A stretch of 64,000 nt of DNA from Neodiprion pinetum (lineage: Eukaryota; Arthropoda; Insecta; Hymenoptera; Diprionidae), in contig NC_060238.1 of assembly GCF_021155775.2 (NCBI RefSeq), positions 11,371,551-11,435,550 on the forward strand, written 5' to 3'. Of the stretch, positions 9,866-22,136 are shown piece by piece (the first letter of the stretch is position 1; each line of letters begins with the position of its first letter). Below the pieces are notes generated by a model, which was given only the letters and a program-made list of their open reading frames with translations, was not told where the DNA came from and searched no databases. Both the position numbers and the translations under genes were made by a program.

Positions 9866-10111
9866 TATAAGAATAGAATAAGTGTATATAAGAAAAAAAA
9901 AAAAAGACTAAGTAGAATAAGTAGATATAAGACGACCCACAACCCACACCAAACACACACCCCGCAAATACAACCCAACCTCCATCCCTTAACCCCGACA
10001 GATCGGAGCAGACAACACAAAAACAACAAAAATAACAAAAGGAGAATACACAGACGAAAGGACCACAAAATGCGTCACCGAAACCGGCTCACCCTATAGG
10101 CCTCGCCCCGC
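9866..10111 (+). other. Gypsy-1 3' untranslated region
   Basis: A-rich stretch between ORF3 and the polypurine tract, with repeated TATAAGA motifs and an A-run near 9891. I see no gene. The long valine/cysteine-rich ORF on the opposite strand (9256-10068) is a shadow of the A/C-rich composition. Confidence 0.6.
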
Positions 10112-10127
10112 GTGGGGAGGGGAGAGT
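10112..10127 (+). other. Gypsy-1 polypurine tract
   Basis: GTGGGGAGGGGAGAGT directly before the 3' LTR start at 10128, the expected site for plus-strand DNA priming. Confidence 0.88.
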
Positions 10128-10833
10128 TGTGACGTTGCACCTAGAGTGCAAGTCACAACAAACCCCAAACCCGCGGGGAAGAGCCGAACGGGTGAGCCCT
10201 GTCCCGTCGGGAAAGACCCGAACATCACCGAAGCCCCGACGCTCGGCAGAGCCGAGCGCGAGAGTCAGTACGATCACGGCCGTGACAGAATCGAGACCAA
10301 AAACAGCCTAGGCTACGAGCGAAAGAGAGAGAGAAAGAAAGAACGAGAGAAACCACCACACTCACACCGACACACCCCGCTACACACACGCCGACGACTC
10401 CAGGAACCAACGAGACCCAACCACACTCCACCACACCTCGAGACACCCACACACACACGCCGACGACACCAGGTTAGCCTGCATTCTACAGCCGATCTGC
10501 TCCTCCCCTCGCAATACCGACCCTTTCTACCTCACACTCCACGTCACGCTACACCACCCCATCCCCTCGCAATACCAACCCTCCCGACTTCACATTCCCC
10601 GGCACCTCACCCACTCTCCCCCCCCCGCGCGCGTACCTGTAAGTTAGTATTAAGAAACGCTAAGGGCTGAGGCGTGATCAGCCCCCGTTCGAGTCTACAA
10701 CCCTTTGTATTTTTCTTAGTTTAAGTCGGCCCCTTTTGCTCAAATATACACATCAAGTTTTACCAATCATATCCGCCCCGTCTCTAATTGTCTCCCCCCC
10801 CATATTATTCGTGCGGACTCAAAATCCGTCACA
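10128..10833 (+). repeat. Gypsy-1 3' LTR
   Basis: 706 bp, TGTGACG to CGTCACA, matching 3495-4200 with no difference seen, followed by the duplicated ACTC (10834-10837). LTR identity indicates a recent insertion. Confidence 0.95.
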
Positions 10834-10837
10834 ACTC

Positions 10838-11775
10838 TAACCCGCGTACTCAGGCTACGGTCATCAAGCAAGAGAATCGGCGAAAGAATTTCGAGTACTT
10901 TTCTCCAACGCAAATCCAAAACGGCTATCCGTTACTCGGAAAGCCTTTTCGCAATTATGCTCGAAATTCAATCGCGGGGATAGAAGCAGCGCTTACCTTC
11001 AACATCCTTGCAACCCCCTTTCCATTCCCTTCGCGATTTTTGGGCGACTCCATTGCTTCGCGAAACTCGCCCAAAACGCGACTACTAATCACGACCGCCA
11101 GAACTAGAGTGGTTCCAAAAACCTACCACCTGCCGCAACACGGATCTCGATACGCCATTCCACACGTGACGTCATACCCCCAAGAATACGCAATAATCGA
11201 TCCGTCATCGATTTCGTCGATCGCGCAACTCGACGCGCACCTTCGATAGCATCGCTGCGCAGAACTTAAAGCTAGCTCGGAATCTCGTCCTCCGCGCAGC
11301 TCCATGATATCTTGACGGTGAGCGTGGTGCTCCCTCGTCGCTAGTCGGTCCGTCGCAAGTTCGCTGGTCAATTGTTGGCGGGGTGAAGGGGAAGAGGCTG
11401 CGGCGCGCCGGCCGCCAGCGGGAATCGCGTCCACCTTGGATTCCCGCGATGCGGGGATCTGCGTCGGCTCCCCCTCTGCAGCCTCGACATCCTTCCTTCG
11501 CAATTGTTGCTAGTCCGCCATTTCGCACTTTCCTCGAAATCGGTCTCGACTTCTTGCTTGATGCCGTTGTAGCTCGAAAAATAAAAAAAACAAAAAAAAC
11601 TGAAATATCTTACGCTGGTCGCTAAAGTGTCCCCTCTCGTAGTTTCGGATGCGTGACTCTAGTCCTGGCGCTCTTTTCCAAAAACTTCGCGACTCATTTT
11701 CGGAAATTCCTAAATTTTTGGTTCCGCCCAGGTTCAAGGAGCCCCTTGTAACGGGCATCAAAAAGCCACGTTACA
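10838..11775 (-). repeat. LTR2, proximal part
   Basis: Continues LTR2 after the Gypsy-1 insertion. It is the inverted copy of 758-1690 in LTR1. On the minus strand it starts TGTAACGTGGC at 11775. ORFs in it (for example 11123-11503 minus and 1018-1398 plus) are the same LTR sequence read twice and are not genes. Confidence 0.85.
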
Positions 11776-13001
11776 ACTCTTTCCCCCTAGACGGAACGTG
11801 GGGGGTGTCAGAGCGCCAGCGCTGCATCCCGCGAGCCGAACTCCGCGAGGTGACCGCAAGCTTAAGATAATCACACGCCAATGCGCAGTATTCAATGATC
11901 AACAAATAAAAACATCAAAAAAAAATGCATCGATAACCGTATCCAAGAGACCTCTGTCTGGGTCACATCAGATGACCGAGCCTCCTGGTTTTCGCCACGA
12001 CCGCCACTGCCCACCTTCCCAATGGCAGCTTTGCCACGGTGAGTGCTCGGACTCGCAATCGTATCCGGAATTATTGAGTACCACTTGCCACTGGGACTCA
12101 CCCCTCGCACCCGCTTGTATTGGTATCATAACCGCGATCAACGAAGTCCAATAAACAAACCTTGACCGTGGAATCAAAACAAAAAGAGAAAAAGGAAAAA
12201 AAAAAAAATTTTACACGACAGCGCTCAGGATGGTGTCAGTCGAACCAACGCCACAGCTATTTTCGAGTACAACCTTCAAAACCAACCGGCCAATCAACAA
12301 CGGTCTTCGAAATCCAAACATAATTCAAAATTCTAAACATTCTGTAGCGAACACGAGGGGTCATCCCGGGCAAGCGTATCTGTTATGTAACACTGAGAAC
12401 CCACACCCACAATCCTCAACTCAAGTAATTGCGATAGCGTCACAACACAAAAATCAAAAACAATAGTCTCGGGCTGAAATCATACACCGTCACCCCTGCG
12501 GCAAAAAAAAAAGAAAAACCAAACAAACTAAAAAAAAAATCAGCCGCGACCTGCAATCGAAAGTTCCGCAATCGACCCGTGATAATAAAAAAAAAACAGA
12601 AATACGAAAGAGAAATCGAAACCAAAAATCCAAATAAAATTTAAACCAGAAAGCAAATGGAAAGGCGATAATAGCAGGCAAACCATCAGACGGGCAATGT
12701 GCGCGCGAACATACGCAAGTGTTTTCTCGGTCACCCGGTATATTCGCGTCGTCGTAGCCTGAGTTATTTAATATTATTCGCCACCTGGTATACTCTATTT
12801 TATCTCCCGCTTAACCTACAGAACCTTACATTGCTAGTTCAAAATATCAACAACCTTACCGAGGTGTGTCGCGACCTCTCTCTCCTAATCTCCGGCCGCT
12901 GTTGTCAACGATTCGCCAACGCTAACTGATTCCAGATTCGAAATTTTCACAGCGAAAACGCTACTATCTAAATCGGAAATTTACAGCGGATTTTCTCGAC
13001 G
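11776..13001 (-). other. Internal region of the non-autonomous LTR element
   Basis: On the minus strand it runs from the leader after the primer site to a polypurine tract AGGGGGAAAGAG next to the 3' LTR (plus-strand CTCTTTCCCCCT, 11777-11788). It holds no ORF above about 80 codons, several A-runs and a C/A-rich centre. No gag or pol similarity is visible, so I call it non-coding. Confidence 0.65.
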
Positions 13002-13019
13002 GCCCCACGTTGGGCGCTA
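13002..13019 (-). other. Primer binding site of the minus-strand LTR element
   Basis: The complement reads TAGCGCCCAACGTGGGGC, a tRNA-Lys(CUU) site with one mismatch, four bases from the LTR3 border. Confidence 0.8.
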
Positions 13020-13022
13020 ATT

Positions 13023-14938
13023 TGTGACGTGGATTTTTCTGCACCTCGGTCACTCGGAGCAAATAACCGGGAACTTACCGCGTGCACAATAATTTGGCGT
13101 CCGTGAGGTATCCTGGACCTGAAACAATATCGCGAAATTTGTTGGGCGCCTGGCGTGATCAACACGCCTCAAAATCGGTGATACGACACACCGCGACCAT
13201 ATGCTCGGTAGCTCAGTACCGCGGAGAGGGAAGGGGTAATTTTTGGGTAGAGAGAATTGCAACACAAGTAAGCCAACGCGTGAGGTGGCAAATTCACTAT
13301 GAAATTACAATTGTATATTTCTCATCAGCGATATTACAAAAACCAAAAGAAATAAAAATAAAAATAAAAATAATGATAATACGACTACGCAAGTCGTCCT
13401 TCGCGATTCCAAATACAATGTTAAATTTCATCTAAACTAAATAAGAAAGGGAGAAACACACCAAATAAAAAAAAAATTATAACAAAAAAAAAAAAGGTGA
13501 ATAAATCTAGGAGACCTCTACGGCCTACGTGCGCTAGTCGCCGTCTTAATAATACCCTAATTCGTAAAAACCAAAAACAAAATCGGACTCGATGCGCTGC
13601 TCGCGAACGTCCTTTACAAAATGGCCCTGATCGCCAACTTAATACTAACTGATAATGCAAACATAAAAAACTAAACTGAGGCGAGGCTCGTCGCGACACC
13701 CGCGATCCTCCTCTAAAACCGCATATTTTGATCAGCGCGCACCCGAGCTTTCCTTTATCTGCGACGGCGGGACGCAGTCGCGAATTTGAATGCTCCCCGT
13801 GAGACTGTTCGCGACCTACACGAGAAAGGAGGGTGTACCGGACGAAGTAAAATGACCCCGTGTAACGGACTTCGGTTACACTCCAACTCGAGACAATAAC
13901 GTCTCGGCTCAACCCGTGGCTCGACTCGATTTCCTGGATTCCCCGAAATTAACGCTACTCCCTCGCGCGCAACTCAGGCTACGGTCACCAAGCAAAAGAA
14001 TCGGCAAACGAATTTCGAGTATTTTTCGACACGCAAATTCCAAAACGGCTATCCTTTATCTGATAAGCCTTTACTCAATTACTCTCGAAATTCGATCGCA
14101 AGAAGGTTAACAGCGCTTACCGCTCCACATCCACTGCAAGAATTCGCCCACACCCTCGTGACAGTTCATCGCCATCGTCCTCGCAACGAAACAAGCCTTC
14201 ACTGACGCAAAACTAACGCAAACTCGACCTCGAGAAACAACACAGCTGCCTTGTTCAATCGCCAGAACTAGAGTGATCTCGGATGGTCGCAGCGCCGATC
14301 TCGTCGCGCTAATTTTTCGTGACGTCATCACCCTAAGAATGCGCAACAATCGATCGGTCATCGATTTTGGGGATTGCGCAACTTGCCGCGCACCTGTCGT
14401 CTCTACGCGGCGCAGAACTTAAGGCTAGATCGCGATGTCGTCTCCCGCGCAGCTCTACGTAGTCCTGGGGTTGGGCGGGGTGGTGCTCCCTCGTCGCTAG
14501 CTGGTACCTCGCGGTCGCCTTGGTTGGGCGTAAGCGGGGCGAGCGGGGAGGCTGCGGCGCGCCGGCCGCCAGCGGGAATCGCGTCCGCCTTGGATTCCCG
14601 CGCCGCAGGGATCTGCGTTGCCTCCCCCTCCGCAGCCTCGGTGTCCTTTCCGCGAGATCTTTGTGGTTTCGCCTTGCCTCGAAAGATGTTCGGCGTCGGA
14701 GTTGGTCACTGGAGGGTAGCCGATGCACTCAAAAAAAAATAAAAAAAAAAAAAAACCTGAAATATCTTGGTCGCAATGCTCTATTTCGTCCCTGTCGAAG
14801 CTCGGGTGCGTGACTCCAGTTCTGGCGCTCGCTAAGATTATTCCGCGACTCGATTTTCTAGACCCTGATTCCGGGATCTCGCCCAGGGTTCAGGGAGTCT
14901 CTTGTAACGGGCAGGCCTAACCGAACTGCCACGTTACA
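13023..14938 (-). repeat. LTR3, 5' LTR of the minus-strand element
   Basis: 1.92 kb. On the minus strand it starts TGTAACGTGGC (14938) and ends CACGTCACA (13023). It is related along its length to LTR1 and LTR2 with many substitutions and indels. It contains A-rich tracts near 13470-13495 and 14730-14757. Its ORFs are not conserved between the LTR copies. Confidence 0.82.
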
Positions 14939-14939
14939 A

Positions 14940-16266
14940 GGTTCATAAATCAATTACGATTCACCTGAGTTAACACAAAATAACTGAATAAATGAGAATT
15001 CACTAAATCACTAAAAACGATAACTGAAATCGGGAGAATTATTTGAGATATAACTGAATTAGAAAGAGTTGTAATAAGTCAACTTATATCGAATTCCTTT
15101 AGATTCGTGCCAAAATTTCTTGTTTCGAGAGAAAAATATTTAAATTCAAATAAAAAAGTAATTTCAAATCAAGAAGAAAAAAATTCCCAAATACCTGAAT
15201 TCAAATGACGCAATTTGAATATAATCAATCCATCTGAATTTGAGGAAAAATAACTATTATTATTTGGAGTAAAAAAATGAAGTCGAATTACATGAATGAA
15301 TTCAATAATTCAACTCAGAAAAATATGGTGTCATTCAAATTCCCTGTCATTTCCTCGTCGATTCAATGTGGATCTGGAGTGGCAAGTAACGTTAAAATTG
15401 TTGAGATCAATGCTAGTGATGGCCACTTATCTGAGAATGATCGATGTATCGATTAATCGATTTCAACAAAATTATAGGACACGGCTTGATTGAATTGGTA
15501 AAAATTAATCGATTTGGTAAATTTCTGCGTGTAGTCTCAATTTCAGAAGAAATATTTTGATAATTCATAGTCTCATTCAAAGTATTTTCAAGTTTGATAA
15601 ATTTTGCGTAATTGACACTTGAATCACATACATCGATACTGTATTGCGTCGTTCGTGTGAGTGAAAAAGCGGCTTAAGGCTGACCGTGAGCCAGCCCTCG
15701 AACTTCCCGTTTTCACACTGCAAATTCAAGGTTCATGAAACAAATGAATATCAATCTCCAATTCCAATTTTCCAACTACGAATTTGGAGTCGTGATTGAC
15801 GATTCAAAAGCCCTCGCATATCATGTTGCATAAAGAAATATTACGATTCTTTTTATTTTGAACCACTGATAATGGATCGACAATCATAAATTTTGGAAAT
15901 CTGACCTTGGATCGGTTACTGATTACCGGAAAAATCTCCACTAACCAATTTCTACCAAAATCTGAATATTTCAAGATGTTGTTTGACCATGTGAGTTCGC
16001 CACTTCGAATTTTTCGAATCTATTTTTCTTCTTCTTGATTTGAAATTACGTTTTTATTCGAATTTAATTATTTCCTCTCTAAACATAAAATTTTGGCACG
16101 AATCTAAAGTAATTCAAAGTAACTTGACTCATTACAACTCTTCCTAATTCAGTTATATCTCCAATAATTCTCATGATTTCAGTTATCATTTTCAGTGATT
16201 CAGTGAATTCTCATTAATTCAGTTATTTTGTGATAACTCAGGTGAATTGTAATTGATTTACAAACC
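14940..16266. mobile_element. Palindromic TIR element (MITE-like DNA transposon)
   Basis: Both ends carry long inverted repeats of about 250 bp (14940-15190 and 16015-16266), starting GGTTCATAAATCAATTAC on the left and GGTTTGTAAATCAATTAC on the inverted right end. The centre, about 0.8 kb, is AT-rich without a gene. No transposase is present, so it is non-autonomous. It begins one base after the LTR3 border. I could not identify a clear target duplication. Confidence 0.75.
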
Positions 16267-16935
16267 TATTGACACGTCAATTCAGCGAGTTATTTTTCCC
16301 TCGCATTATTGACAAATCGGATGTCAATGATGAATTTAAAACTAGTGGAAAAATTATGTTGCAAAGACACAAAAAATGTTCGGAAAGCATAATTCAGATT
16401 GATTGAATGACTAATTATGAACCCTAACGGCATATCACTCATCTAAAATCTCTAGTTTTATGCATACATCGATGATTGAAAGTGTTTTATAACATTAAAT
16501 CTCAAATCCGCTGATTTATTTGGAGATTTATTTTCATTTTCAATTGTAGATGTGTGTTTGGTAGTATTGTGTAGCTGGGCATTCGCTTATGTTCACACAC
16601 ACGACTGTGCGTCCGTGGGTGTGCGGCCGGCAGCGTGTGCCGCGGCAACAATACCAAGGTCAGCGCTCGAGAAGGGGTACAACAGGGAGAGAGGGGAGGT
16701 GCCGACATTTAATTCGTAAACGAATAATAATAATTTACTCAGACAAACAACACAGCAATTTTCGTGGCGGCAAATCCAGATGAACTGGTGCACTTTGATT
16801 GGCCTAGCGCTATCGCTTATAATTCAAAAACTATGCGTCGGACGAGCTTTCGGCAAAGAAATTCTCGGTTGGATTTAAGTCAGGTATCACGCTGGCTGGT
16901 CCGTGTCCCCCAATTTAGGGACATCCTGTATATGT
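16267..16935. other. Unassigned AT-rich sequence
   Basis: No gene recognised. The part 16590-16700 is GC-rich. The piece GGGACATCCTGTATA near 16918 resembles the ends of mariner-type repeats often seen in insects, but no partner end was found. Confidence 0.4.
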
Positions 16936-17050
16936 TGTAACGCTCAACTCTGTTATCCTCGGAGGAGGACTTACCGTTGACACTTTGGCGCGATTCTCCA
17001 CTTATTCAAAATAATAAACTACAAGAAAATCAATTATGTTGGAATGAGTC
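16936..17050 (-). repeat. LTR-end fragment related to 18051-18165
   Basis: Starts TGTAACG and shares about 115 bp with 18051-18165, including the CCTCGGAGGAGGACTTAC block, with scattered changes. It looks like the 3' end of a minus-strand LTR. The following sequence to about 17700 may be the rest of that LTR but has no match elsewhere in the window. Confidence 0.6.
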
Positions 17051-18029
17051 TAAAGGTTGTCGCGGCGTGTTATGATGTAACGGCGGGGCTTCGCGACACG
17101 GGGTAAAGCTATGCGGTAACGGGAGGTGTTCTCGCGCAGTGTTTACATTTTGCATCCGGTTTTCCAGAGGACCTCTGATGTCGATAGCCGGAGCGTTGTT
17201 TTGGTTTTACGATAAATCATGCGTATTATCGGGAGAAGTATTATTTAACGACATATTATTCCCCGCGCTCATTCCGATTTCATGCGTCGATTGCGGGCTT
17301 TGTCTTTCGTCCGTCGGTATTTGTAAAGACGATGTGCCGGCTTCGGCATCAAGCGTCGTTTTATTGGGAGCAGCGGGATCAGTCATTTCCCCGCGAGAAA
17401 TTTGGTAGAATCGGATTAAACGATCGCGTAAGGTCGGTAGAGTTTCTTCTGCTGATACTGCATGCTGTCTCAGCTCGTAACGTAATTACGCTGCTGTTAA
17501 TAATATATATATCCACGAGTCTTTTACAGACGGCAACGAAGGCATGTATTGTTGTTTGCGATTTACAATGTTGCTTGTAGCGGAACACGGTTGAACGAGC
17601 GACATACACACGTCTAATCCTGGGTGTCAATAAGCGGTCACGAGCAAGAAATACGGTCTCACTCGTGAGTTGTCAACAACGATAGCGGGCAAGAGAAAAA
17701 GTAGTTTTTGGCCGCTCGCTGCTCTCCGCGAACAATGCGTCGGCTAGAAGTAATACTTGCGAGGGATTATTCCGTCGTCATTAAAATATCTGTAATCCGG
17801 GATGTTCAATTCGCTAAATATTCGAATATTTTGGGTCGATAGGTCACTCAATATGAACTGTTTTTCAAGATCTACTTAAATCTTTGTGTGAGTAACTGAC
17901 TGAATAAGAGCGGGAAGAGGTTTCTTTTGTTAATAATAATTTCTATCTTTCTCTCTCTCTCTCTCTTATTCTCCCTCAAGTTTTTAATTGAATTATTAAC
18001 TGAAATTTTACTGTAGCTGGCCTTTTGTG
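17051..18029. other. Probable LTR or leader remnants, no gene
   Basis: Short ORFs only. Contains a CTCTCTCT tract near 17952. The last ~30 bases before 18030 lead into a minus-strand primer site and so are probably 5' leader of a lost element. Confidence 0.4.
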
Positions 18030-18047
18030 GCCCCACGTTGGGCGCCA
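18030..18047 (-). other. Primer binding site, tRNA-Lys(CUU), minus strand
   Basis: The complement is an 18-base tRNA-Lys match (TGGCGCCCAACGTGGGGC), three bases from the LTR end TGTAATG at 18051. Confidence 0.82.
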
Positions 18048-18050
18048 ATT

Positions 18051-18569
18051 TGTAATGCTAAAATCTGTTACCCTCGGAGGAGGACTTACTGTTGACACTT
18101 TGACGCGATTCTCCACTTATTCAAAATATCAAACTTTAACAAAATCAATTATGTTGGGCGCCAGACGCGTTAGCGTCGATTTTCAAACAATAATACGAAT
18201 CAATAAAAATAACACGAGACCGTACGAAAAATAAATAGAGAACCCGTTGTATGGCTGGCTAGGCTCAGGTACTCACACCTACGAACTGATAGAGTGGCGG
18301 TATTCAAGGCAGCTAACAATAATTACAGAATTCAATAAAATAATGGAATAAAGAATAAACTCAAGTCAGAAGGAAAATGAACAGGTCAATCGATCATATA
18401 TTGTCGAGAAGGTTACATGGTTGAGACAGGCAAATGAAATGGTATCGACAGCGGTAGTTAATAAAATAAGCAATCGTTGTTCACAATTATTTTGGGTAGA
18501 ATAGAATTAAACGGTAGCTTTGAAACGAGAGACGGCACTTAACAGAGAAAAATGGACGTAGGTCGGGAG
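18051..18569 (-). repeat. LTR fragment of a minus-strand element
   Basis: Follows the primer site and shares its first ~115 bp with 16936-17050. Its 5' end is cut by the hAT-like element starting at 18570. No coding content. Confidence 0.6.
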
Positions 18570-21500
18570 CAGTGGCGTAGCTATCATAGGGCCAGGTGGT
18601 GCAATGCACCAGGGCCCTGGAGCTCAGGGGGCCCTCTAACCTCAGCTTTGAAAACAACAAAATTTTTTTTTTAAATTAAAAAAAAAATTAAAAAAAAAAA
18701 ATTAATTTTTTTTAATCTTGTGACTGTGAGCAAAAAAAAAATAAACTTAAAATCATTATCACTATATCACCAATCATAGAACTCCTTATAACATTTCCAA
18801 CGCATGCGCCAAGCGTCCTCGATAGGCATGTGCTGTTCGTTGTCGTTATTTCGATTATTTGGTAGTTTGGATGAGTAAACCAGTAGCTCATTGGATCAGC
18901 GATAAGCTCACGTGCTTGACGGTCGCGAGATCAATTCGCCAATTCCACCCATCAACTTTTTAATGAAGTTTTCATTCGCTCTTGCCTTGCATCAGTTCTC
19001 ATTTATGATATTTGTGGCGATGTTTCCAACCTTCTGGGGTCTGGGACGTACTACAATAGTTCAAATAGTTGACGCTAGGTGTGTCACTGACTGTTGTAAT
19101 TCGTAATTCCCTACTACCGGCCTTATTTCATCAAGGATCACCACTAATGTTATGATTTCTATTCCGCACATCCATCCATCTGGCACCAAATTCTGCTAGA
19201 ACTCATTTTCGCTAAAAAAAATTTCCGATGACAAAATATGTATGATACAGGTTGCAGCCCAACGGTAACCGTATAATCTATGATAGCTTTCAACATGATC
19301 GACAACAAAAAATAACAACGTTATTCTAAACTCAAATTCAAATTGACAAATGAGCTACTGTTGAAACTATAATATTTTCTTATGACCTTATGAGTTAATA
19401 TTAATTTTACCGCATGATTACCAAACAAGCTGTTTTGTGGGTTTTTTTTGTTGAGCTTCCTGTAATCTTTACTGAACATTGAAAAGCAATATAGGAAAAT
19501 CTCAGTAAGTACTCCGAAATTCTAAAATTTCGATTGTGAACAATTAAAAATTATGGAAAGAAAAAAAGAACGTAGCGGTGCCGCAAAGCGGAAACAACGT
19601 CAAGAAAGGGAAGAAAGTAAAAAAAAATTTACCAAGCTAGACAGCTTTTTTACGAAACCGCTTTCTGCTACAGTTCCTTCAATAGCTGAAATATCGGTCA
19701 AAAGTGACAAGTGTTCATAACGTGGGTACAGCTGTGTTAATTAATAAAGCGACTCGAGTAGATCAGGAATATCAGGATCCAATAACTACCACCAATGCCA
19801 CTGCTGAAAATGACTACCTCGACGCTTCCGTGCAACCTACATCAGAAGAATCATCCATTTCTACATCTTCAAAAGTTCTTGAAATTTCAAATGGCTTTGG
19901 AAAGTACACGAACAAGAAATTGAACGATAACGAAAAACGGCTGATTCTTGACAAAGGACATTTGAAACCTCCGGGACCTTTTCCGAAGGACCCCCACCAA
20001 GATAACAGGAGCTTTTCGGAAACGTATTACGTTTCTACGTCACAATACGATCCAGTTGATCGTTTTTGGATATGCTACTCGAAAATGCTGGATGCTGCCT
20101 ACTGCCAACCGTGTTGGTTGTTTGCTTCGCAAATAAATGCATGGTGGACAAGCATTCGGGACTGTAGGCATTTATCAGATAGAGTCAAGCAACATGGTTC
20201 CTCGAAAGCACACACGGAGGCGTGCGCTGTATATGAAGCGTGGCAAAAAAGTTCTACCATCGACAGAGAACTTGAAGATGAAATTCGCAAAGAAGCATTA
20301 TTTTGGAGACAAGTTCTTCGGAGATTATTCGATATTATAATTACTCTTGCGAAGAGTTCTTTGGCTTTGAGAGGACATCGAGAGGATCTGAGTGAAGGAG
20401 GAAACCACGGAAATTTTCTGTCAATTGTCCAACTCGTTGCTAGATACGACCACATCTTGCGTTAAGTTTTGGATATGCCCAAAGGTAAGAATTTATATCT
20501 CGTTTACTGAGTTTATAATTTATGTTATCATAATCTAATGTTTTCTCATATTCCCCATGTAGTCTGGTCGAGAAGTGAGTTCACTGAGAAAAATCGTTAG
20601 AATGGTCTTAAAAACATGGCGATTGGTGCATTGGATTCAGAATTTAAAACGATGAAACCGGTATTTTTTAATTAATCCACCATTGAAAATTTCAATAGTT
20701 ATGAACAAAAAACGAAAAGAAAAAAAGGGAGTCTCCGTTTCATAGCTATAATTTCAAAAACATAAAAGATAAATGAATTTTGAAAAAAGATCCTAAAAGA
20801 GGAGGACATTTCCGATGAGAAAGTCCGTACTTCCGGAATTCTAGCTTTATTATTTATAATTTTAATTTAACGTTGAAAATAGGGCTCCGCGCGGCCGTTT
20901 CGGTGCCTAGGCGTCACCGCCTAGCGAAGCATGCAACACGAAACAATTTTTTTATAACATTCAATGTTAATTGAAGAATTTGAATAAATTATCGTGTTAT
21001 CTAGACACTTGAAGGAATGTAGTTTTACCAAAAAAAAATTTCTAACTCGATTTTCGTTTAAGTTATTTCATTGTTAATTAACTCATTTTTCGTAGACTTG
21101 ACTTTTCATAAAATCGCTTGTAACAGTTTAAAAAATGAGTCTGTAAATTTTTTTCATTTTGTGAGCTCTTCTGATATAAATAATAAACAAAATTCAGTGG
21201 TAAAAGTTTATAAAAGTTTTTTCATTTGCTTATAATAATTTTTCAAAGTTATCAAAAATGGAAAAATCCGGCTAATGTTATGTAAAAATTTTTTTTCATA
21301 ATTCTTGAATTCTGGTGGTTTTTGAATTAATATGTTGCGTTTATTAGCTCAGCTGAAAATTTTTTAACGTGTATTGTTTAAAAATTTATTATAAACAAAT
21401 AGACAAGTTGAATATTTTTGAAAAATTTTTTTCGGTCATTTCATTGTCTTAGTGGTATAATGATTTTTAAAAAAAAAATTTTTCTCAAAAAAATTATTTT

Positions 21501-22136
21501 ATTGTTTATAACTGTTTTTTTTCATTCATCCACCATTTAAATTATTTATTGAAAAATAATTTTTTTTCTACAAATCATCATTTACAATTGTTAATATAAT
21601 TACGAAAAAAAATTTTTTTTCCATTCGAATTTTCATTGTTTATTTTATAAACAATTTTTTATAAACAAATTCATATTTTCATTTTATTTTTTTTTCGTTG
21701 CTTTAAAAAATTACAAATACAGCCATGTGTATTAGAGTTGTAAAAAAATTTTTTGGGGTAAAGTATTTTAAAATTCAATAATAAATAGAAAAAAATTTTT
21801 TATATAGCGCAAGAGATTGTAAATTGGGCGGCGAATTCTGTTATAAATCGTTTTTTACCTTAAATAATCTCATCTGTATAATAAATATTCTATATTGTCA
21901 TGTGCGTCGTTGTTTATTTATTCCCTTTTTCTTCTATTAAACACATGGAGATTCAAATAGAGACGACGTATGGATTTAGCCTACTAGGGATAAGTTCAAC
22001 TCACTGTTTCCTATTCTTCTTCTTATCAATAATTTTGAAAACCAATATAAGTTCAAACTACGCGGAAAGAGGGGAGGAAAAAGGCCCGATCCTTTCCCTA
22101 TGCACCAGGACCCTTGTCCCTCTAGCTACGCCACTG
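18570..22136 (+). mobile_element. hAT-like DNA transposon, decayed
   Basis: Left end CAGTGGCGTAGCTATCATAG and right end CTCTAGCTACGCCACTG form short inverted repeats, with CACCAGGGCCCT/CACCAGGACCCT inside. This end type accompanies hAT elements with ZMYM1-like transposases, and such a transposase is encoded at 19553-20465. The 8-bp flanks differ (GTCGGGAG and ATCCGCAT), so either a border was lost or the two ends come from different copies. 20466-22100 is AT-rich without coding capacity where the rest of the transposase should be. Confidence 0.72.
19553..20465 (+). pseudogene. hAT transposase, N-terminal part (TTF zinc finger), broken
   Basis: An ATG at 19553 opens a short basic segment typical of this family (lysine/arginine-rich, then a LDSFF-like motif) that stops near 19720. 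The main part is open in another frame (19704-20465, 253 codons), so a frameshift separates them. The second part has the TTF-type finger region (ICYSKMLDAAYCQPCWLFA, then WTSIRDCRHLSDRVKQH and SKAHTEA) and the start of the DUF4371 region (RGHREDLSEGGNHGNFL). It then stops, so the hAT catalytic core and dimerisation domain are absent. The element cannot move on its own. Confidence 0.82.

Larger units (their letters stand above)
3495..10833 (+). mobile_element. Gypsy-1, complete young Ty3/Gypsy retrotransposon
   Basis: Element of 7.34 kb with two 706-bp LTRs in which I see no difference, a 4-bp target duplication ACTC (3491-3494 and 10834-10837), a 13-base tRNA-Lys primer site, gag, pol in the -1 frame, a third ORF and a polypurine tract. 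Every frame is open, so it may be active or recently active. It lies inside LTR2 of an older element. The coding strand is extremely rich in A and C. Confidence 0.95.
2454..14938 (-). mobile_element. Non-autonomous LTR retrotransposon with ~1.9 kb LTRs (LARD-like), carrying a nested Gypsy
   Basis: Read on the minus strand: 5' LTR 14938-13023, tRNA-Lys primer site 13019-13002, internal region to 11776, polypurine tract 11792-11776, then a 3' LTR 11775-10838 and 3494-2454. The 3' LTR is split by the Gypsy-1 insertion (3495-10833, with its duplicated ACTC). The LTRs start TGTAACGTGG and end CGTCACA. The ~1.25 kb internal region has no convincing ORF, so the element would depend on proteins supplied in trans. 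The two LTRs are clearly diverged from each other, so the insertion is old relative to Gypsy-1. I find no target-site duplication, because both outer flanks are rearranged. Confidence 0.78.

Noticed and set aside
9256..10068. 270-codon minus-strand ORF, very rich in Val, Cys and Leu
   Set aside because: It is the antisense of the A/C-rich Gypsy-1 3' region. Many similar ORFs mirror gag and pol; no domain pattern.
11123..11503. 126-codon ORF present on both sides of Gypsy-1
   Set aside because: Same LTR sequence in inverted orientation (1018-1398). Not kept in LTR3.
13421..13912. 163-codon minus-strand ORF in LTR3
   Set aside because: Begins and ends in A/T homopolymers and is not conserved in LTR1 or LTR2.
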